Made by a program: the position numbers and the translations under genes
Shown: positions 8,269-17,000 of the stretch, piece after piece
How the letters are laid out: each line of letters starts with the position of its first letter
Numbering within the stretch: the stretch's first letter is position 1
Origin: Chloroflexota bacterium
Lineage (GTDB): Bacteria; Chloroflexota; Dormibacteria; Aeolococcales; Aeolococcaceae
NCBI GenBank assembly: GCA_005880985.1
Contig: VBIQ01000007.1
Coordinates: 350,949-414,948 of the forward strand
DNA: 64,000 bases
Direction: 5' to 3'
Notes under the pieces: generated by a model
Database searches by the model: none
What the model was told of the DNA's origin: nothing
Seen by the model: the letters and a program-made list of their open reading frames with translations, nothing else

Positions 8269-9606
8269 ATGATGCCAAGCGACGGCATGGACGGTGGCCC
8301 TCTGCTGCTCGGCCTCGACGCCGGCAGCTCGCGCATCAAGGCGCTGCTCCTCGATCGAAGCGGTGACGAGGTGGCCGTCTCGGCGGTCGCGACCCCGTTC
8401 GTGCACCGTGGCGACGCCGTGGAGACGAGCGCCGGCTCGCTGGTGCGGGCGGTCGGTGAAGCGCTGCAAACGCACCAGCCGCACCTGCACCGGGTGGTCG
8501 CGACCGGAGTCTGCGGCATCGCCGAGAGTGGCGTGCCCCTGGACGCGCACGGCACCGTGCTGACGCCGGTGATCGCCTGGCACGACCCGCGCGGCGCCAA
8601 GGTGGCGGCACGGCTGAGCGAGCGCTTCGGCGACGGCCTCGCGCTGCGCGCCGGGCAGCGGCCGCGCGCGGTGTCGTCGGCTGCCAAGCTCGGCTGGCTG
8701 GTCGAGCATGGTTGCCGCGGGGTGCGTGCCTGGCTGGGTGTTCCCGAGCTGATCGCCTGGAGGCTCTGCGGACGGGTGGCAAGCGAGCACTCGCTCGCCA
8801 GTCGCACCGGCTGGTACGACGTCATCGCCCACCGCTGGATGCCCGAGGTGGCCGCCGCCACCGGCATGCCGGCCGCCGGCCTGCCGGCGGTGGTGGCGGC
8901 GGGCACCGCGCTGGGAGGCGTCGACGGCAGCGGCGCCGCCTGGTCGGGCCTGCCACCCGGGACTTCCGTCACCCTGGCGGGACACGACCATCTCGCTGGA
9001 GCCGGCGGTGCCGGTGTTGCCGCGACCGACATGATCGACTCCACCGGAAGCGCCGAGGTGATCCTGAGCCATCGACCGACTGTTCCCGACGTGGCCCGCG
9101 CCATCGCTGCGGGGGTTGCCGTGTCCGTCCGCCCGGGTGGGCGCGAGTGGGCGCTGCTCGCCAGCGCGGCGCGCGCCGGCATGCATCTGCAGCGGGCGGC
9201 GCACCGCCTCGGCCGAGCCCCGGCCGAGCTCGACCGGCTGGCCGATGCCCAGCCGCCCGCCGGCGAGCGTGACCCGGAGGACCCGGAGCGGGTGATCGGC
9301 AGGATCGACCCCTGCGAGCCCGGCGCGGCGTGGGCGGAGCTGCTCGACGCGCTGGCGGCCAGGACCGCCGACGCGACCCGCCGGCTCCTGGAGGTGGCCG
9401 GTCCACACGACCGGCTGGTGGTCATCGGCGGCGGTGCCCGCAGCGACCCCTGGCTGCGGGCGAAGGTCAGGCGCGCGCCGGTGCCACTGGCGCGGACCAG
9501 GAGCGCGGAGGCCGCCGCCCGCGGAGCGGCCGCGACCGCGGGGGTCGCCGCCGGCTGGTGGCCGGGCATCACCAACGCCCCGCCGCCCGGCACGGAGCCG
9601 GTCTGA
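8269..9606 (+). CDS. FGGY-family carbohydrate kinase
   Basis: A roughly 445-residue sugar kinase, cytoplasmic, ATP-dependent. It shows the N-terminal phosphate loop GLDAGSSRIKALLLD, the conserved TGVCGIAESG and IAWHDPR, the catalytic Asp in AGHDHLAGAGG, the DSTGSAEVI phosphate motif and the VIGGGARSDPWL adenosine motif. Substrate is not evident (xylulose, gluconate or another polyol). ATG 8269, 8272 or 8287 could be the start. The stop abuts the next ATG (TGAATG), so it is the first gene of a three-gene operon with two membrane glycosyltransferases. Confidence 0.92.
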   Translation: MMPSDGMDGGPLLLGLDAGSSRIKALLLDRSGDEVAVSAVATPFVHRGDAVETSAGSLVRAVGEALQTHQPHLHRVVATGVCGIAESGVPLDAHGTVLTPVIAWHDPRGAKVAARLSERFGDGLALRAGQRPRAVSSAAKLGWLVEHGCRGVRAWLGVPELIAWRLCGRVASEHSLASRTGWYDVIAHRWMPEVAAATGMPAAGLPAVVAAGTALGGVDGSGAAWSGLPPGTSVTLAGHDHLAGAGGAGVAATDMIDSTGSAEVILSHRPTVPDVARAIAAGVAVSVRPGGREWALLASAARAGMHLQRAAHRLGRAPAELDRLADAQPPAGERDPEDPERVIGRIDPCEPGAAWAELLDALAARTADATRRLLEVAGPHDRLVVIGGGARSDPWLRAKVRRAPVPLARTRSAEAAARGAAATAGVAAGWWPGITNAPPPGTEPV

Positions 9607-11151
9607 ATGCGGGCGACCCTTCCGGCGGCGTCGGTGGCGACCGGGGAGCGCCCGGGCGCGAGCGCTCGCGGCGGCGTGTTCGCGCCGGCCCGGGTGGCGG
9701 TCGCCGCGGCGGTGCTCGCCATCGCCGGCATCGCCGTGGCGCTGCGCTTCGCCGCGCTCGGCTCCCAGCCGGGCGGCCTCTACCCGGACGAGGCCGCCGA
9801 GGGCTGGGACGCCCTGCGATTGCTCCACCAACCCGGCTTCCATCCCCTCTTCTTCGCCGGCGACGGGGGCCGCGAGCCGGTCTTCGCCTACCTGGCGGCG
9901 GCGGCGTTCCGAGTCGCCGGACCGTCGGTGACGGTGCTTCGCGGAGTTGCCGCGGCCCTGGGGGTCGCCGGGGTGGTGGCGATCCTCTGGGCGCTGTGGC
10001 GCTTCGGGCGCGGCGTCGCCCTGGCCGGGGGCGCCTGGGCCGCGGGATCACTCTGGCTGGTCGCCGTGGCCCGCGACGGCATGCGGGTGGTGCTGGTGCC
10101 GCTGATCGGCGCCCTCGCGCTCGGGGCCCTGGTGCGCTGGGCCGAGCGTCCCGGAGTCCTCCGAGCGGTGGCCGCGGGCCTGGCTGTCGGACTCGGCCTC
10201 TGGGGCTACCAGCCGCTCAAGCTGCTGCCGCTGCTGGTGGCCGGGTGGCTGCTGGCGCTTCACCGCCTCGACCGCGCCGCGTTCGAGCGGCTGCGGCACG
10301 GTCTGCCCGCGGCGGCGGTCGCCTACGCTGCCGTGGCCGCCCCGATGCTGATCTACGCCGCGCTCAGCCCCGCCACCTACTTCGGCCGGGCCGCGTCGGT
10401 GACACCGCTGGGCACCGGCTCGGCGAACGCCGTCGACCACACCCTGCGCACCGTCGGGATGTTCTGCTGCGTCGGTGATCCCAACGGGCGGCACGACGTC
10501 GCCACCCTACCCCTGCTCGGAGTGCCGCTCACCCTGCTCGCCGTGCTCGGCGGGCTGCGCGCCTGGCGCCGGCGCCGCGACCCCGGCCACCTGCTCCTGC
10601 TGCTCGGCATCCCGGTCTTCCTGCTGCCCCCGCTGCTCAGTCTCGAGGGCGGGGCCCCGCACTTCCTGCGCAGCCTCGGGCTCGCCCCCTTCGTGGCCGG
10701 GTTGGTGGGCCTGGGCTGCGCCGAGGTGGTCGCCGCCGCCCGGGCCCGCCGGCCGGCCGGCCCCAGGCCGCAGGCGCTCGCGACGGCGGCGCTGGCGACG
10801 CTGTTGCTGGCGATGGCCGCCGGCAGCGGACGCGCGTACCTGGCGCGACCGGCGGCCGAGCGCTACCTGCCCTACGCGGGACCCGTCGTCCAGCTCGCTG
10901 CCGCGGCACATCCGAACTCGGTGGCGCTCATCGACGGGTACCAGGGAATGGTGGTGCGCTTCCTCGACGCCGAGCGCATGCCCCGACTGGCGATTCCGGG
11001 GGCGAGGGTCGACCCGCCTCTGGGGTGGACGGTGCTCGCCCTGAATCGCGACGACCTGCGGCGATCGCTGGGAGCCGCGGCGGCGTCTCGGGCCCAGGTG
11101 GCCGCGCGCGATCCCCGGGGACGGCCGTCGGTCTGGGAGGTCGAGCGGTGA
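9607..11151 (+). CDS. GT-C family membrane glycosyltransferase (ArnT/PMT-like)
   Basis: A 514-residue integral membrane protein with about ten hydrophobic segments. After the first helix it has LYPDEAAEGWDAL and later GREPVFAYL, the acidic loop expected for polyprenyl-phosphate-sugar-dependent GT-C enzymes. Such proteins transfer a sugar from a lipid carrier on the outer face of the membrane. The C-terminal ~100 residues form a soluble extracytoplasmic part. The start is directly adjacent to the kinase stop, and the next glycosyltransferase overlaps by four bases, so the three are cotranscribed. Acceptor unknown. Confidence 0.85.
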   Translation: MRATLPAASVATGERPGASARGGVFAPARVAVAAAVLAIAGIAVALRFAALGSQPGGLYPDEAAEGWDALRLLHQPGFHPLFFAGDGGREPVFAYLAAAAFRVAGPSVTVLRGVAAALGVAGVVAILWALWRFGRGVALAGGAWAAGSLWLVAVARDGMRVVLVPLIGALALGALVRWAERPGVLRAVAAGLAVGLGLWGYQPLKLLPLLVAGWLLALHRLDRAAFERLRHGLPAAAVAYAAVAAPMLIYAALSPATYFGRAASVTPLGTGSANAVDHTLRTVGMFCCVGDPNGRHDVATLPLLGVPLTLLAVLGGLRAWRRRRDPGHLLLLLGIPVFLLPPLLSLEGGAPHFLRSLGLAPFVAGLVGLGCAEVVAAARARRPAGPRPQALATAALATLLLAMAAGSGRAYLARPAAERYLPYAGPVVQLAAAAHPNSVALIDGYQGMVVRFLDAERMPRLAIPGARVDPPLGWTVLALNRDDLRRSLGAAAASRAQVAARDPRGRPSVWEVER

Positions 11152-12641
11152 GCGCGCTGGCGGTCCGCACCCCGGCACCGCCGTCCGGTCGCGCCCTGCT
11201 CCGGCGGCCGGCTCGCCTCGGATATCCGCACGCACTGCTGGCGCTGACGGTGCTCGCCGCCGGGCTGCGGATGGCCCGCCTCGGCGCGACCCCTCTCTGG
11301 CGGGATGAGGCGTTCACCGGCGTGCTGTCGCAACGGTCGTGGCGGGAGATGCTCAGCGCCGTCGGCCACGACAGCGCCCCGCCCCTCTGGTACCTGCTCA
11401 GCCACCTGACGGCCGCGGTCGTGGCCGGTCCCGCGGGGCTGCGGTTGCCCGCGGCGCTGGCCGGGATCGCGGCGGTGCCGCTGGCGGCGGCGCTGGGGCG
11501 GCGCCTCGGCGGCGACCTGGCGGGACTGTGCAGCGCGGCGGTGGTCGCCTTCGGTCCCGCCTTCGTCCTCGTCTCGCGTGACGCCCGCATGTACTCGCTC
11601 GCGGGGACCCTGGTGCTGGCGATGGTGCTGGCGCTGTGGCGGGCCCTCGAGCAGCCCACCCGCGGCCGCCTGGGGCTGTTCGCGCTCAGCGTCTGCCTCT
11701 GCCTCGGCACCCAGTACTTCGCCGCCCTGGCCGTGATCGCCGCCCTGGCGGCAGCGGCGCTCCTCGGCGCCGGAACCCGGCGGATCCTGCTTGCGGTGGC
11801 GGCGGCGGCCATCGGCACCCTTCCGGTGCTGGGGTGGCTGGCGATGTCGCCGGGCCAGCTGGCGCACGCCGGAAGTCCGTTCTGGGTGGAGTCCTCCCAC
11901 CCCGGGATGCTCTGGTCGGTGGTGGTGCAGTTCGCCGGCGGACCGGCGATCGATGCGGGCAACCCCTGGCACCTCCAGCTCGGATCGCTCCAGGTGATCT
12001 CGTTCTCGGCGCTGGTCGGAGGTGGGCTCGCCCTGCTCGCCGCCCTGGTGACCGGCCGCCACCGCAGGCTGCCGCTGCAGCGCCGCGGCATCGCCTTCCT
12101 CGGCGCCTGCGGGTTCGGCGGCGTCGCCCTGCTGCTGGCGCTCAGCGTGGTGCGGCCGCTCTTCGAGGCGAAGTACGCGTCGGTGCTCTGGGATCCGGTC
12201 GCTCCCGTCGCCGGCTGCGGCCTCGCCTGCATGCCACGCCTTTTGCGGCCTCTGGCGCCGCTGTCGCTGACGGCGCTGGCCGTTGCCTCGTCGCTGCTCA
12301 CGGTCGGCGTCACCCGTCCCGATGCCGCCGCCCTCGCCGGGACGCTGTCCGGTGCCGGCAGCCCACACCGGCTTCTGGTCAGCGATCCGGCCGACTACCT
12401 GCCCCTGCTCTATGCCCGCGGGGCGGAGGTGCACGTGCTCGCCGGCTCGGTCCCCTGGTGGTGGGGGGTTGCCGCCTATCCCCCGGGCGCGATCTGGTCG
12501 CGACTACCTCCGGGGGTGCGCGACGTGGAGGTGGTGGCAACCCGCGACTCGATGCCGCGGCTGGGTGGCCGGCTGCGGCCGGTCGAGCAGCGCTGCGCCG
12601 CCGAGGGGGTGTGCGCCTGGCGCTACCGGGAGGCCGGCTGA
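11148..12641 (+). CDS. GT-C family membrane glycosyltransferase (PMT_2-like)
   Basis: A 497-residue multi-spanning protein. It contains PLWRDEAFTGVLSQ after the first helix (the catalytic Asp-Glu loop) and VSRDARMYSLAG, a signature of PMT_2/GT39-like enzymes. The GTG at 11148 overlaps the preceding TGA as GTGA and has a good GGGAGG seven bases upstream, which decides the start. A soluble C-terminal region follows the last helix. It is likely to work with its upstream paralog on one cell-surface glycan or glycoprotein pathway (inference from the operon). Confidence 0.85.
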   Translation: MSALAVRTPAPPSGRALLRRPARLGYPHALLALTVLAAGLRMARLGATPLWRDEAFTGVLSQRSWREMLSAVGHDSAPPLWYLLSHLTAAVVAGPAGLRLPAALAGIAAVPLAAALGRRLGGDLAGLCSAAVVAFGPAFVLVSRDARMYSLAGTLVLAMVLALWRALEQPTRGRLGLFALSVCLCLGTQYFAALAVIAALAAAALLGAGTRRILLAVAAAAIGTLPVLGWLAMSPGQLAHAGSPFWVESSHPGMLWSVVVQFAGGPAIDAGNPWHLQLGSLQVISFSALVGGGLALLAALVTGRHRRLPLQRRGIAFLGACGFGGVALLLALSVVRPLFEAKYASVLWDPVAPVAGCGLACMPRLLRPLAPLSLTALAVASSLLTVGVTRPDAAALAGTLSGAGSPHRLLVSDPADYLPLLYARGAEVHVLAGSVPWWWGVAAYPPGAIWSRLPPGVRDVEVVATRDSMPRLGGRLRPVEQRCAAEGVCAWRYREAG

Positions 12642-12675
12642 CCGGCGCAGGTCGCTGGGCGCACCGCGCGATCGC

Positions 12676-13197
12676 CTAGCGGCGATGCGGCGCGGTGGTC
12701 TCGGCAGCGCGGGCGGCCTCGCCCCGCAGCGTCGCCGCGCCACCCAGACGGCGCACCGCCGCCAGCACGTCGGCGGCGTGACGCTGCGGGTTGACCGACG
12801 GCCAGACCTCGGCGATCCGCCCCTCGGGGTCGACCAGGAACGACACGCGCTTGGCGACGGGAAGGATGCCGAGCATGCGGGGCACCCCGTATGCCCTGGC
12901 GATCGCGTGATCGCGGTCGGCGGCAAGGGGAAAGCGCAGGTCGTACCTCTGCTGGAACTGGCGGTGCGAATCGCTGGAGTCGAAGCTCACCCCGATCACC
13001 TCGGCACCGCACTCCTCGAGGTCGTCGATGCTGCGGTTGAGCGAGCAGGCCTCGACGGTGCACCCGGGGGTGTTGTCCTTGGGATAGAAGTAGACGAGCA
13101 CGAAGCGTCCCCGCAACTCGGAGAGCCGGACGATGCTCCCGTCGGGACGGCGAGCCTCGAAGTCGGGTGCCGGGGTACCGGGCGGCAGCAGAGCCAT
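12676..13197 (-). CDS. bcp: Peroxiredoxin, Bcp/PrxQ type
   Basis: A 173-residue thiol peroxidase. It has the family motif YPKDNTPGCTVEAC with peroxidatic Cys46 and the second Cys at 51, spaced five apart as in 2-Cys PrxQ proteins. It reduces hydrogen peroxide and alkyl hydroperoxides in the cytoplasm, usually recycled by thioredoxin. A TACCAT -10-like box and an AAGGGAG ribosome site precede the ATG. The C-terminus has an extra Ala/Arg-rich tail of about 15 residues. It faces the glycosyltransferase operon tail-to-tail with a 34-base gap. Confidence 0.95.
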   Translation of the reverse strand: MALLPPGTPAPDFEARRPDGSIVRLSELRGRFVLVYFYPKDNTPGCTVEACSLNRSIDDLEECGAEVIGVSFDSSDSHRQFQQRYDLRFPLAADRDHAIARAYGVPRMLGILPVAKRVSFLVDPEGRIAEVWPSVNPQRHAADVLAAVRRLGGAATLRGEAARAAETTAPHRR

Positions 13198-13254
13198 GGC
13201 TGGTCTCCCTTCCTGTCAGCGCCTGGGGGTGCGCAGCGGTGATGGTACCGCCTT

Positions 13255-13986
13255 TCAGGCGACGATCTCGCCGCGCAGCCCGCGGCGGTCGCGCTGCACC
13301 GATCCCTCGGGCAACCGCATCTCCTCGCCGCCGGATAGTCGCCGTGCCGTCCACAGCAGTGCGTAGGCATCCACGGCGTCGCCGCCCACCCCACCGGCCA
13401 CGCCGTCGAGGCGCTCGAGGATGTCGGGAAAGTGCGGCCGGAGCAAGCCGAGCCGCTCCGTCCGCCCCGCCGGCCCGCGCTTGTGGTGGCGAAGCCCCCG
13501 ACCTCGCGCCAGCAGCGCAAAGCTCACCTCGGGGTGACCCTCCACCAGCCGGTCCTGCAGACCGGGAGTCACGCGACGGTCGACGGCCGCGATCCTGGGA
13601 AGGATGGCGGCGAGCTGCCGCGAGCAGGCCCTGCCCTCGACCTCGCGCCCAATTGCGGCCGCTCGTGACCATATCTCTGCCGCCGAGTCCGCGGTCACCG
13701 CGCCGAGCAGAGACCGCAGCGGAGCCGGGAACACGCTGCTCGCCCGTGGCCGTCCCAGCAGCCGCCGAGCGGCAAGGTCGGCCTGCCGGCTTCCACGATC
13801 CGGCAGGCCGATGGGGACGTCGATCACGATGATGCCGATGTCCGCGCGCGCGAGCAGGCGAGCCGGGTCGTGGCCGGCGAATCGCTCGACCCGGGTGCTG
13901 CCGTCGGGATGGAGGATGGCGGCGATCCAGCCGCCCGGGCAGCCGTCCACTCCCGCCAGGGCGGGTCGCGCGCCGCTCGCCGACAT
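13255..13986 (-). CDS. DUF429 protein (predicted RNase H-like fold)
   Basis: A 243-residue protein beginning GVDGCPGGWIAAI, with VIDVPIGLPDRG, a HPEVSFALLA motif and a terminal DAVDAYALLWTARR, all typical of DUF429. The fold is predicted to be RNase H-like with acidic active-site residues, but no biochemical role is established. ATG 13986 and 14004 are both possible; the shorter form starts nearer the conserved strand. The 5' flank to 14240 is intergenic. Confidence 0.85.
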   Translation of the reverse strand: MSASGARPALAGVDGCPGGWIAAILHPDGSTRVERFAGHDPARLLARADIGIIVIDVPIGLPDRGSRQADLAARRLLGRPRASSVFPAPLRSLLGAVTADSAAEIWSRAAAIGREVEGRACSRQLAAILPRIAAVDRRVTPGLQDRLVEGHPEVSFALLARGRGLRHHKRGPAGRTERLGLLRPHFPDILERLDGVAGGVGGDAVDAYALLWTARRLSGGEEMRLPEGSVQRDRRGLRGEIVA

Positions 13987-14239
13987 CACGCGCCCCGGCA
14001 GCATGGAGAGGTCGCCGGCGACGGCACGCGCACCGAAGGACCACCGGCGGCGCCGTCGGCGATGCTGATAGCCGCTGCGTCACCAAAGGATCGCCGGCGA
14101 GTCGTCGGATTGCTCCGCGACGGCAGCGTCGCCACCGCGAATGCCCGGCTGCGGGTAGCCAAACCGGCGCGATTCGGCGAGAATCCAGTAGCCGTCGGCG
14201 GGTAGGGGGCCTGCCGGGTCACATGTTGGGGGGCGTGGA
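13987..14239. other. Intergenic region with a possible 47-residue ORF
   Basis: No convincing gene. On the plus strand an ATG at 14062 opens a 47-codon frame ending at 14205 (starts MLIAAASPKDRR, Arg/Val-rich). A GATTC-GGCGA-GAATC hairpin lies near 14168-14182. I could not match it to a known riboswitch and assign no function. Confidence 0.25.
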
Positions 14240-14626
14240 TTGGCAAACTCGCATCGTCGACGCTCCGCGGATGCTCGTCCACTGCCGTCCGAGGACGCGT
14301 TTCACCGCGTCCGGGGCGAGGACCCGCTGGACGCCGCCGGGCTGGAGGCGGTGCAGCTCTGGATCGATGCCTATCAGGACATGGTTGCGTTCGAGCAGTA
14401 CCTGCTTCACCACGCGCGCCGGCGGCTGGCGACGCTGCGCTCCGAGCCGGCCCGCCGGCACCTCCAGGAGGTCGACATCACCCTGCTGGAGATCCGTCAC
14501 GACCGGATCCGCCGCCGGTTGGAGCTCTGGCAGCAGCGGGCACGCGAGCTGCAGGAGCGCGCGCAGCCTTCCCTGATCTCGGTTGCACCAGAGGAAGGGC
14601 GGAAGCCGCACAGGCAGGCCGGCTAG
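14240..14626 (+). CDS. Small helical protein, paralog of the one at 16437
   Basis: A 128-residue, mostly alpha-helical, charged protein with no known domain. Its core (LWIDAYQDMVAFEQYLL then SEPARRHLQEVDI) aligns with the 16437-16775 product (YWLRIYMGLLRVTERSL then QEPARRYLQRSHV), sharing EPARR-H/Y-LQ at the same place. The TTG start at 14240 follows a G-rich GGGGGGCGTGG. It is the left member of a signalling cluster and could be an adaptor or partner of the zinc-finger or receiver proteins (inference only). Confidence 0.6.
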   Translation: MANSHRRRSADARPLPSEDAFHRVRGEDPLDAAGLEAVQLWIDAYQDMVAFEQYLLHHARRRLATLRSEPARRHLQEVDITLLEIRHDRIRRRLELWQQRARELQERAQPSLISVAPEEGRKPHRQAG

Positions 14627-14671
14627 ACCGCGGCCGTCGGCACCGCGCAGGTCAGCCGGATGCTGACGACA

Positions 14672-14974
14672 CTACGACGGTCGCTCCTCGAGAGCGAGGA
14701 CCATGGCGCCCAGCGCTCGCTCCACCGCGCGCAGACCGGTGATGGTCTCGGCGAGAAGCGCTTCCGCCTCGCCGGCGCGACCGAAGCGCAACAGTCCGTG
14801 CGCATTGTGATTCGCCGTCTCCAGCGACCGCATCGCCGAGAGGCATTCCTGCAGCCACCCTCGAGAATCGTGCGCTGAGGAGGCTGGCGCCGGCTCGCCG
14901 TCCCGGTCCACCAGCGCCGGCGACGCGGGCTCAACGGTCGAACCCGCCAGGCGAGGGCTGCTGGATGGGGTCAT
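14672..14974 (-). CDS. Hypothetical small helical protein
   Basis: A 100-residue protein. The first third is Ser/Pro-rich and probably disordered; the rest (from GWLQECLSAMRSL to LGAMVLALEERPS) is predicted helical with leucine spacing that suggests a coiled coil or helical hairpin. No family recognised. It lies 23 bases downstream of the receiver gene on the same strand, so the two are likely cotranscribed and it may be the receiver's output partner. Confidence 0.55.
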   Translation of the reverse strand: MTPSSSPRLAGSTVEPASPALVDRDGEPAPASSAHDSRGWLQECLSAMRSLETANHNAHGLLRFGRAGEAEALLAETITGLRAVERALGAMVLALEERPS

Positions 14975-14997
14975 GCGGTGCGCCGATCGTCGCCGGG

Positions 14998-15462
14998 CTA
15001 GCGAGGTGGATTCGTCGCGGCCCGGCGGGAGCGGCGACCGACCAGCTCGCGGTCCACCAGCGTGGACAGAGAACCGAGCACCGCGTCGTCGGGGCTGCCC
15101 TCGATGACACAGCCATGCGCACCCAGGCGCCGTGAGAGTCGGTCGGCGGCCGCGGCCGCATCGACGGTGGCAACCATGACGACGGCGGCCTGCGGCGCGC
15201 GTGCGCGCAGGGCGGGGATCGTCTCGAGACCGGACATCACCGGCATCGACGCGTCGAGCATGACCACGTCGGGCTGACATGCCGTGGCGAGATGCACCGC
15301 GTCGGTCCCGTCGGTGGCCTCGGCGACGACCTTGAACTCGCGGGCGAGTCGAAGCACTCGCCGCAGCCAGGCAGCGCACCTGGGCTCGGCCGCGATCAGC
15401 ACCGTTGCGGGGCGTTCGCGCCGCCCGGCCGCCGAGGAGCGTAGGGAGCCTACCAATTCCAT
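14998..15462 (-). CDS. Atypical single-domain response regulator receiver
   Basis: A 154-residue protein with one CheY-like domain and no DNA-binding domain. The phospho-acceptor Asp70 is kept in VVMLDASMPVMSGL and the switch Thr99 in VVMVATVD. However the acidic metal pair is reduced to AAEPR (Glu26 only), and the conserved Lys after strand 5 is Glu121 (CVIEGSPDD). It may be weakly or unconventionally phosphorylated. The start follows a leader containing four TAGTGG units. A downstream helical protein gene is likely in the same operon. Confidence 0.8.
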   Translation of the reverse strand: MELVGSLRSSAAGRRERPATVLIAAEPRCAAWLRRVLRLAREFKVVAEATDGTDAVHLATACQPDVVMLDASMPVMSGLETIPALRARAPQAAVVMVATVDAAAAADRLSRRLGAHGCVIEGSPDDAVLGSLSTLVDRELVGRRSRRAATNPPR

Positions 15463-15475
15463 TTGATGCGATTGC

Positions 15476-15501
15476 CCACTACCACTAGCCACTACCACTA
15501 G
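15476..15501 (-). repeat. Two tandem 13-bp repeats containing four TAGTGG hexamers
   Basis: Plus-strand CCACTACCACTAG occurs twice back-to-back. Read toward the receiver gene this is CTAGTGGTAGTGG twice, giving four TAGTGG units. The array sits directly downstream of a TATACT -10-like box (15505-15500, minus), so it would cover the transcription start and leader. It could be an operator for a repeat-binding regulator. Confidence 0.75.
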
Positions 15502-15514
15502 TATACAGCCGAGC

Positions 15515-15543
15515 TTGGTTGATAGCTTACACCCTGGCATACT
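15515..15543 (+). promoter_or_regulatory. Candidate promoter for the zinc-finger membrane protein gene
   Basis: TTGGTT, a 17-base spacer and CATACT, in one of the few AT-rich stretches of the region. It reads toward the gene at 15612 with a leader of about 60 bases and would be divergent from the receiver promoter. Confidence 0.4.
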
Positions 15544-15611
15544 GCGAGCCACCGTCAGCGCTGGCATGAAAGGGGGCCATCCGCCTGACGGTTCGGAGGC
15601 GTGACTCTTCA

Positions 15612-16445
15612 ATGACGTCGGGCATGGGGACACCTGACAGGAACTCGACTGCCCACCCGGAGCCGGTCGCGACCTGGTCTGCCGGCCCGGGCGCTGCCGA
15701 TTGCCGGGATCTCCGGTGGCGACTGCTGGCGCGCTGTGAGGGGGTGCGCATGCCGCTTCGCGAAGCGATGGAGCTCGCCCATCACCTGGAGATCTGCGCG
15801 GAGTGCGATCGCAACAAGGACAACGTCACATTTCTCCGGAGGTGCTGCCGCCTCCATCCCTGGCTGGACGGATTTCGCCGCGGGGCGCTGCCGGCCTCCG
15901 CTCACGCGACCGTGCGCGCCCATCTCGAGGAGTGCCGCAGCTGCCGGCAGGCAGTGGCGGGCTCCTCGGTTGACCTCGCCGGCCGGCCCCAGCCGCTGAG
16001 CCGGGCGATCGGCGCCACCATCCCCGAGCCGTCGGCGGCGCCCGCCCGCCGCTCCGCCCTGGTCGGCGGTGCGGTGTGCGCCGCGCTCACCGCGGGCGTC
16101 CTGTGGCTGACCAGCGAGGCCACCGGCTCGTCGCGGCCCACACCTCCCCCACCATCGCCCTCGGTCACCCCTCGGGCGGGAGCCGCCCTCCCGTCCTCGA
16201 CCGTGGTCACGCCGTCCCAGGCCGCCTCCCCGCTGCCGAGCGCATCCCTGGCGCCGGCCGGCGGCGCTGCACCAGTGGCCCACGCCCGGCCCGCCGCCGC
16301 GCGGCCGCCGGCACCGGCCGCTGCGACCGCACCTGTGGCACCGCCTCCGGCGCCGGCTCGCTCCCCGTCCCCGACTCCCCAGCCCACGCCGCCGCCGCTC
16401 ATCCCCCCGCTGCCGAGGCCGCCGGGGGTGATGGTCCTACGCTGA
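15612..16445 (+). CDS. Zinc-finger transmembrane protein with Pro-rich tail (anti-sigma-like), paralog of 7334
   Basis: A 277-residue protein with the same plan and length as the 7334-8167 product. It has H58-x3-C62-x2-C65 followed by TFLRRCCRLHPWL, then H104-x3-C108-x2-C111, a transmembrane helix near residues 145-165 (ALVGGAVCAALTAGVLWL) and a long Pro/Ala/Ser-rich outer tail ending PPLPRPPGVMVLR. This is ZAS anti-sigma-like, but no sigma gene is beside it. The divergent neighbour is the receiver. The 3' end overlaps the convergent helical-protein gene by nine bases. Confidence 0.8.
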   Translation: MTSGMGTPDRNSTAHPEPVATWSAGPGAADCRDLRWRLLARCEGVRMPLREAMELAHHLEICAECDRNKDNVTFLRRCCRLHPWLDGFRRGALPASAHATVRAHLEECRSCRQAVAGSSVDLAGRPQPLSRAIGATIPEPSAAPARRSALVGGAVCAALTAGVLWLTSEATGSSRPTPPPPSPSVTPRAGAALPSSTVVTPSQAASPLPSASLAPAGGAAPVAHARPAAARPPAPAAATAPVAPPPAPARSPSPTPQPTPPPLIPPLPRPPGVMVLR

Positions 16446-16775
16446 GAGTCCGTCCAGGATTCGCCGCCAGGCATCGCAGCGCTCCCGGAAGTGGCCGGCA
16501 GCCTCGGTCAACGCAGCGACGTGGCTGCGCTGCAGGTATCGGCGAGCCGGTTCCTGAAGGTCGCGCATGTGGTCGAGGGTGACATCGAGCGAGCGCTCGG
16601 TGACCCGCAGCAGGCCCATGTAGATCCGCAACCAGTACTCGGCCTCTGCCGCGTCGGGCTGCGCCGGCTCCTCGGCGCGCAGGCAGTCGGCGTCCCGGAG
16701 ACCGGGCACCGACTCGACCGACACCGACCACATGGTATCCGCGGCAAGGAGAGGCGACGCCATCGCTGCGAGCAA
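16437..16775 (-). CDS. Small helical protein, paralog of the one at 14240
   Basis: Up to 112 residues, mainly helical. The shared core includes EPARRYLQRSHVAAL, which matches EPARRHLQEVDITLL of the 14240 product, with similar Trp/Tyr-rich helices before it and FRERCDAW after it. No known domain. Start could be 16775, 16763 or 16733 (MWSVS). Its 3' end overlaps the zinc-finger gene on the other strand. Placement of two relatives around the receiver and zinc-finger genes suggests a common function. Confidence 0.6.
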   Translation of the reverse strand: MLAAMASPLLAADTMWSVSVESVPGLRDADCLRAEEPAQPDAAEAEYWLRIYMGLLRVTERSLDVTLDHMRDLQEPARRYLQRSHVAALTEAAGHFRERCDAWRRILDGLSA

Positions 16776-17000
16776 CCTATACCCGCCGGATCCGGTGAGC
16801 TCTGCATGCCAATCGCATCGTGATGCCGCCGTTGTCCGTTGTCAGGTGCGCGTTTACCGCACTTCACAGCCCGCACCGCCTCGTCGACATCGAAACATCT
16901 GATGCCGTGTGGCGAAGCCGTGACGTCCCGGTGACTGGGAAGTTTCTGACCGATGGCGCCGTAACATCGAGCGCGCGCGCTGAGCATCTGGAGATCATCG

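Noticed and set aside
14062..14205. Possible riboswitch (c-di-GMP or ydaO type) before the small helical protein
   Set aside because: A GATTC/GAATC hairpin and a GGGTAGCCAAACC string drew attention, but core motifs of known classes are missing and the stretch can also be read as a short ORF.
15476..15501. Start of a CRISPR-like array
   Set aside because: Units are 13 bp, only two, directly adjacent with no spacers, and there are no cas genes.
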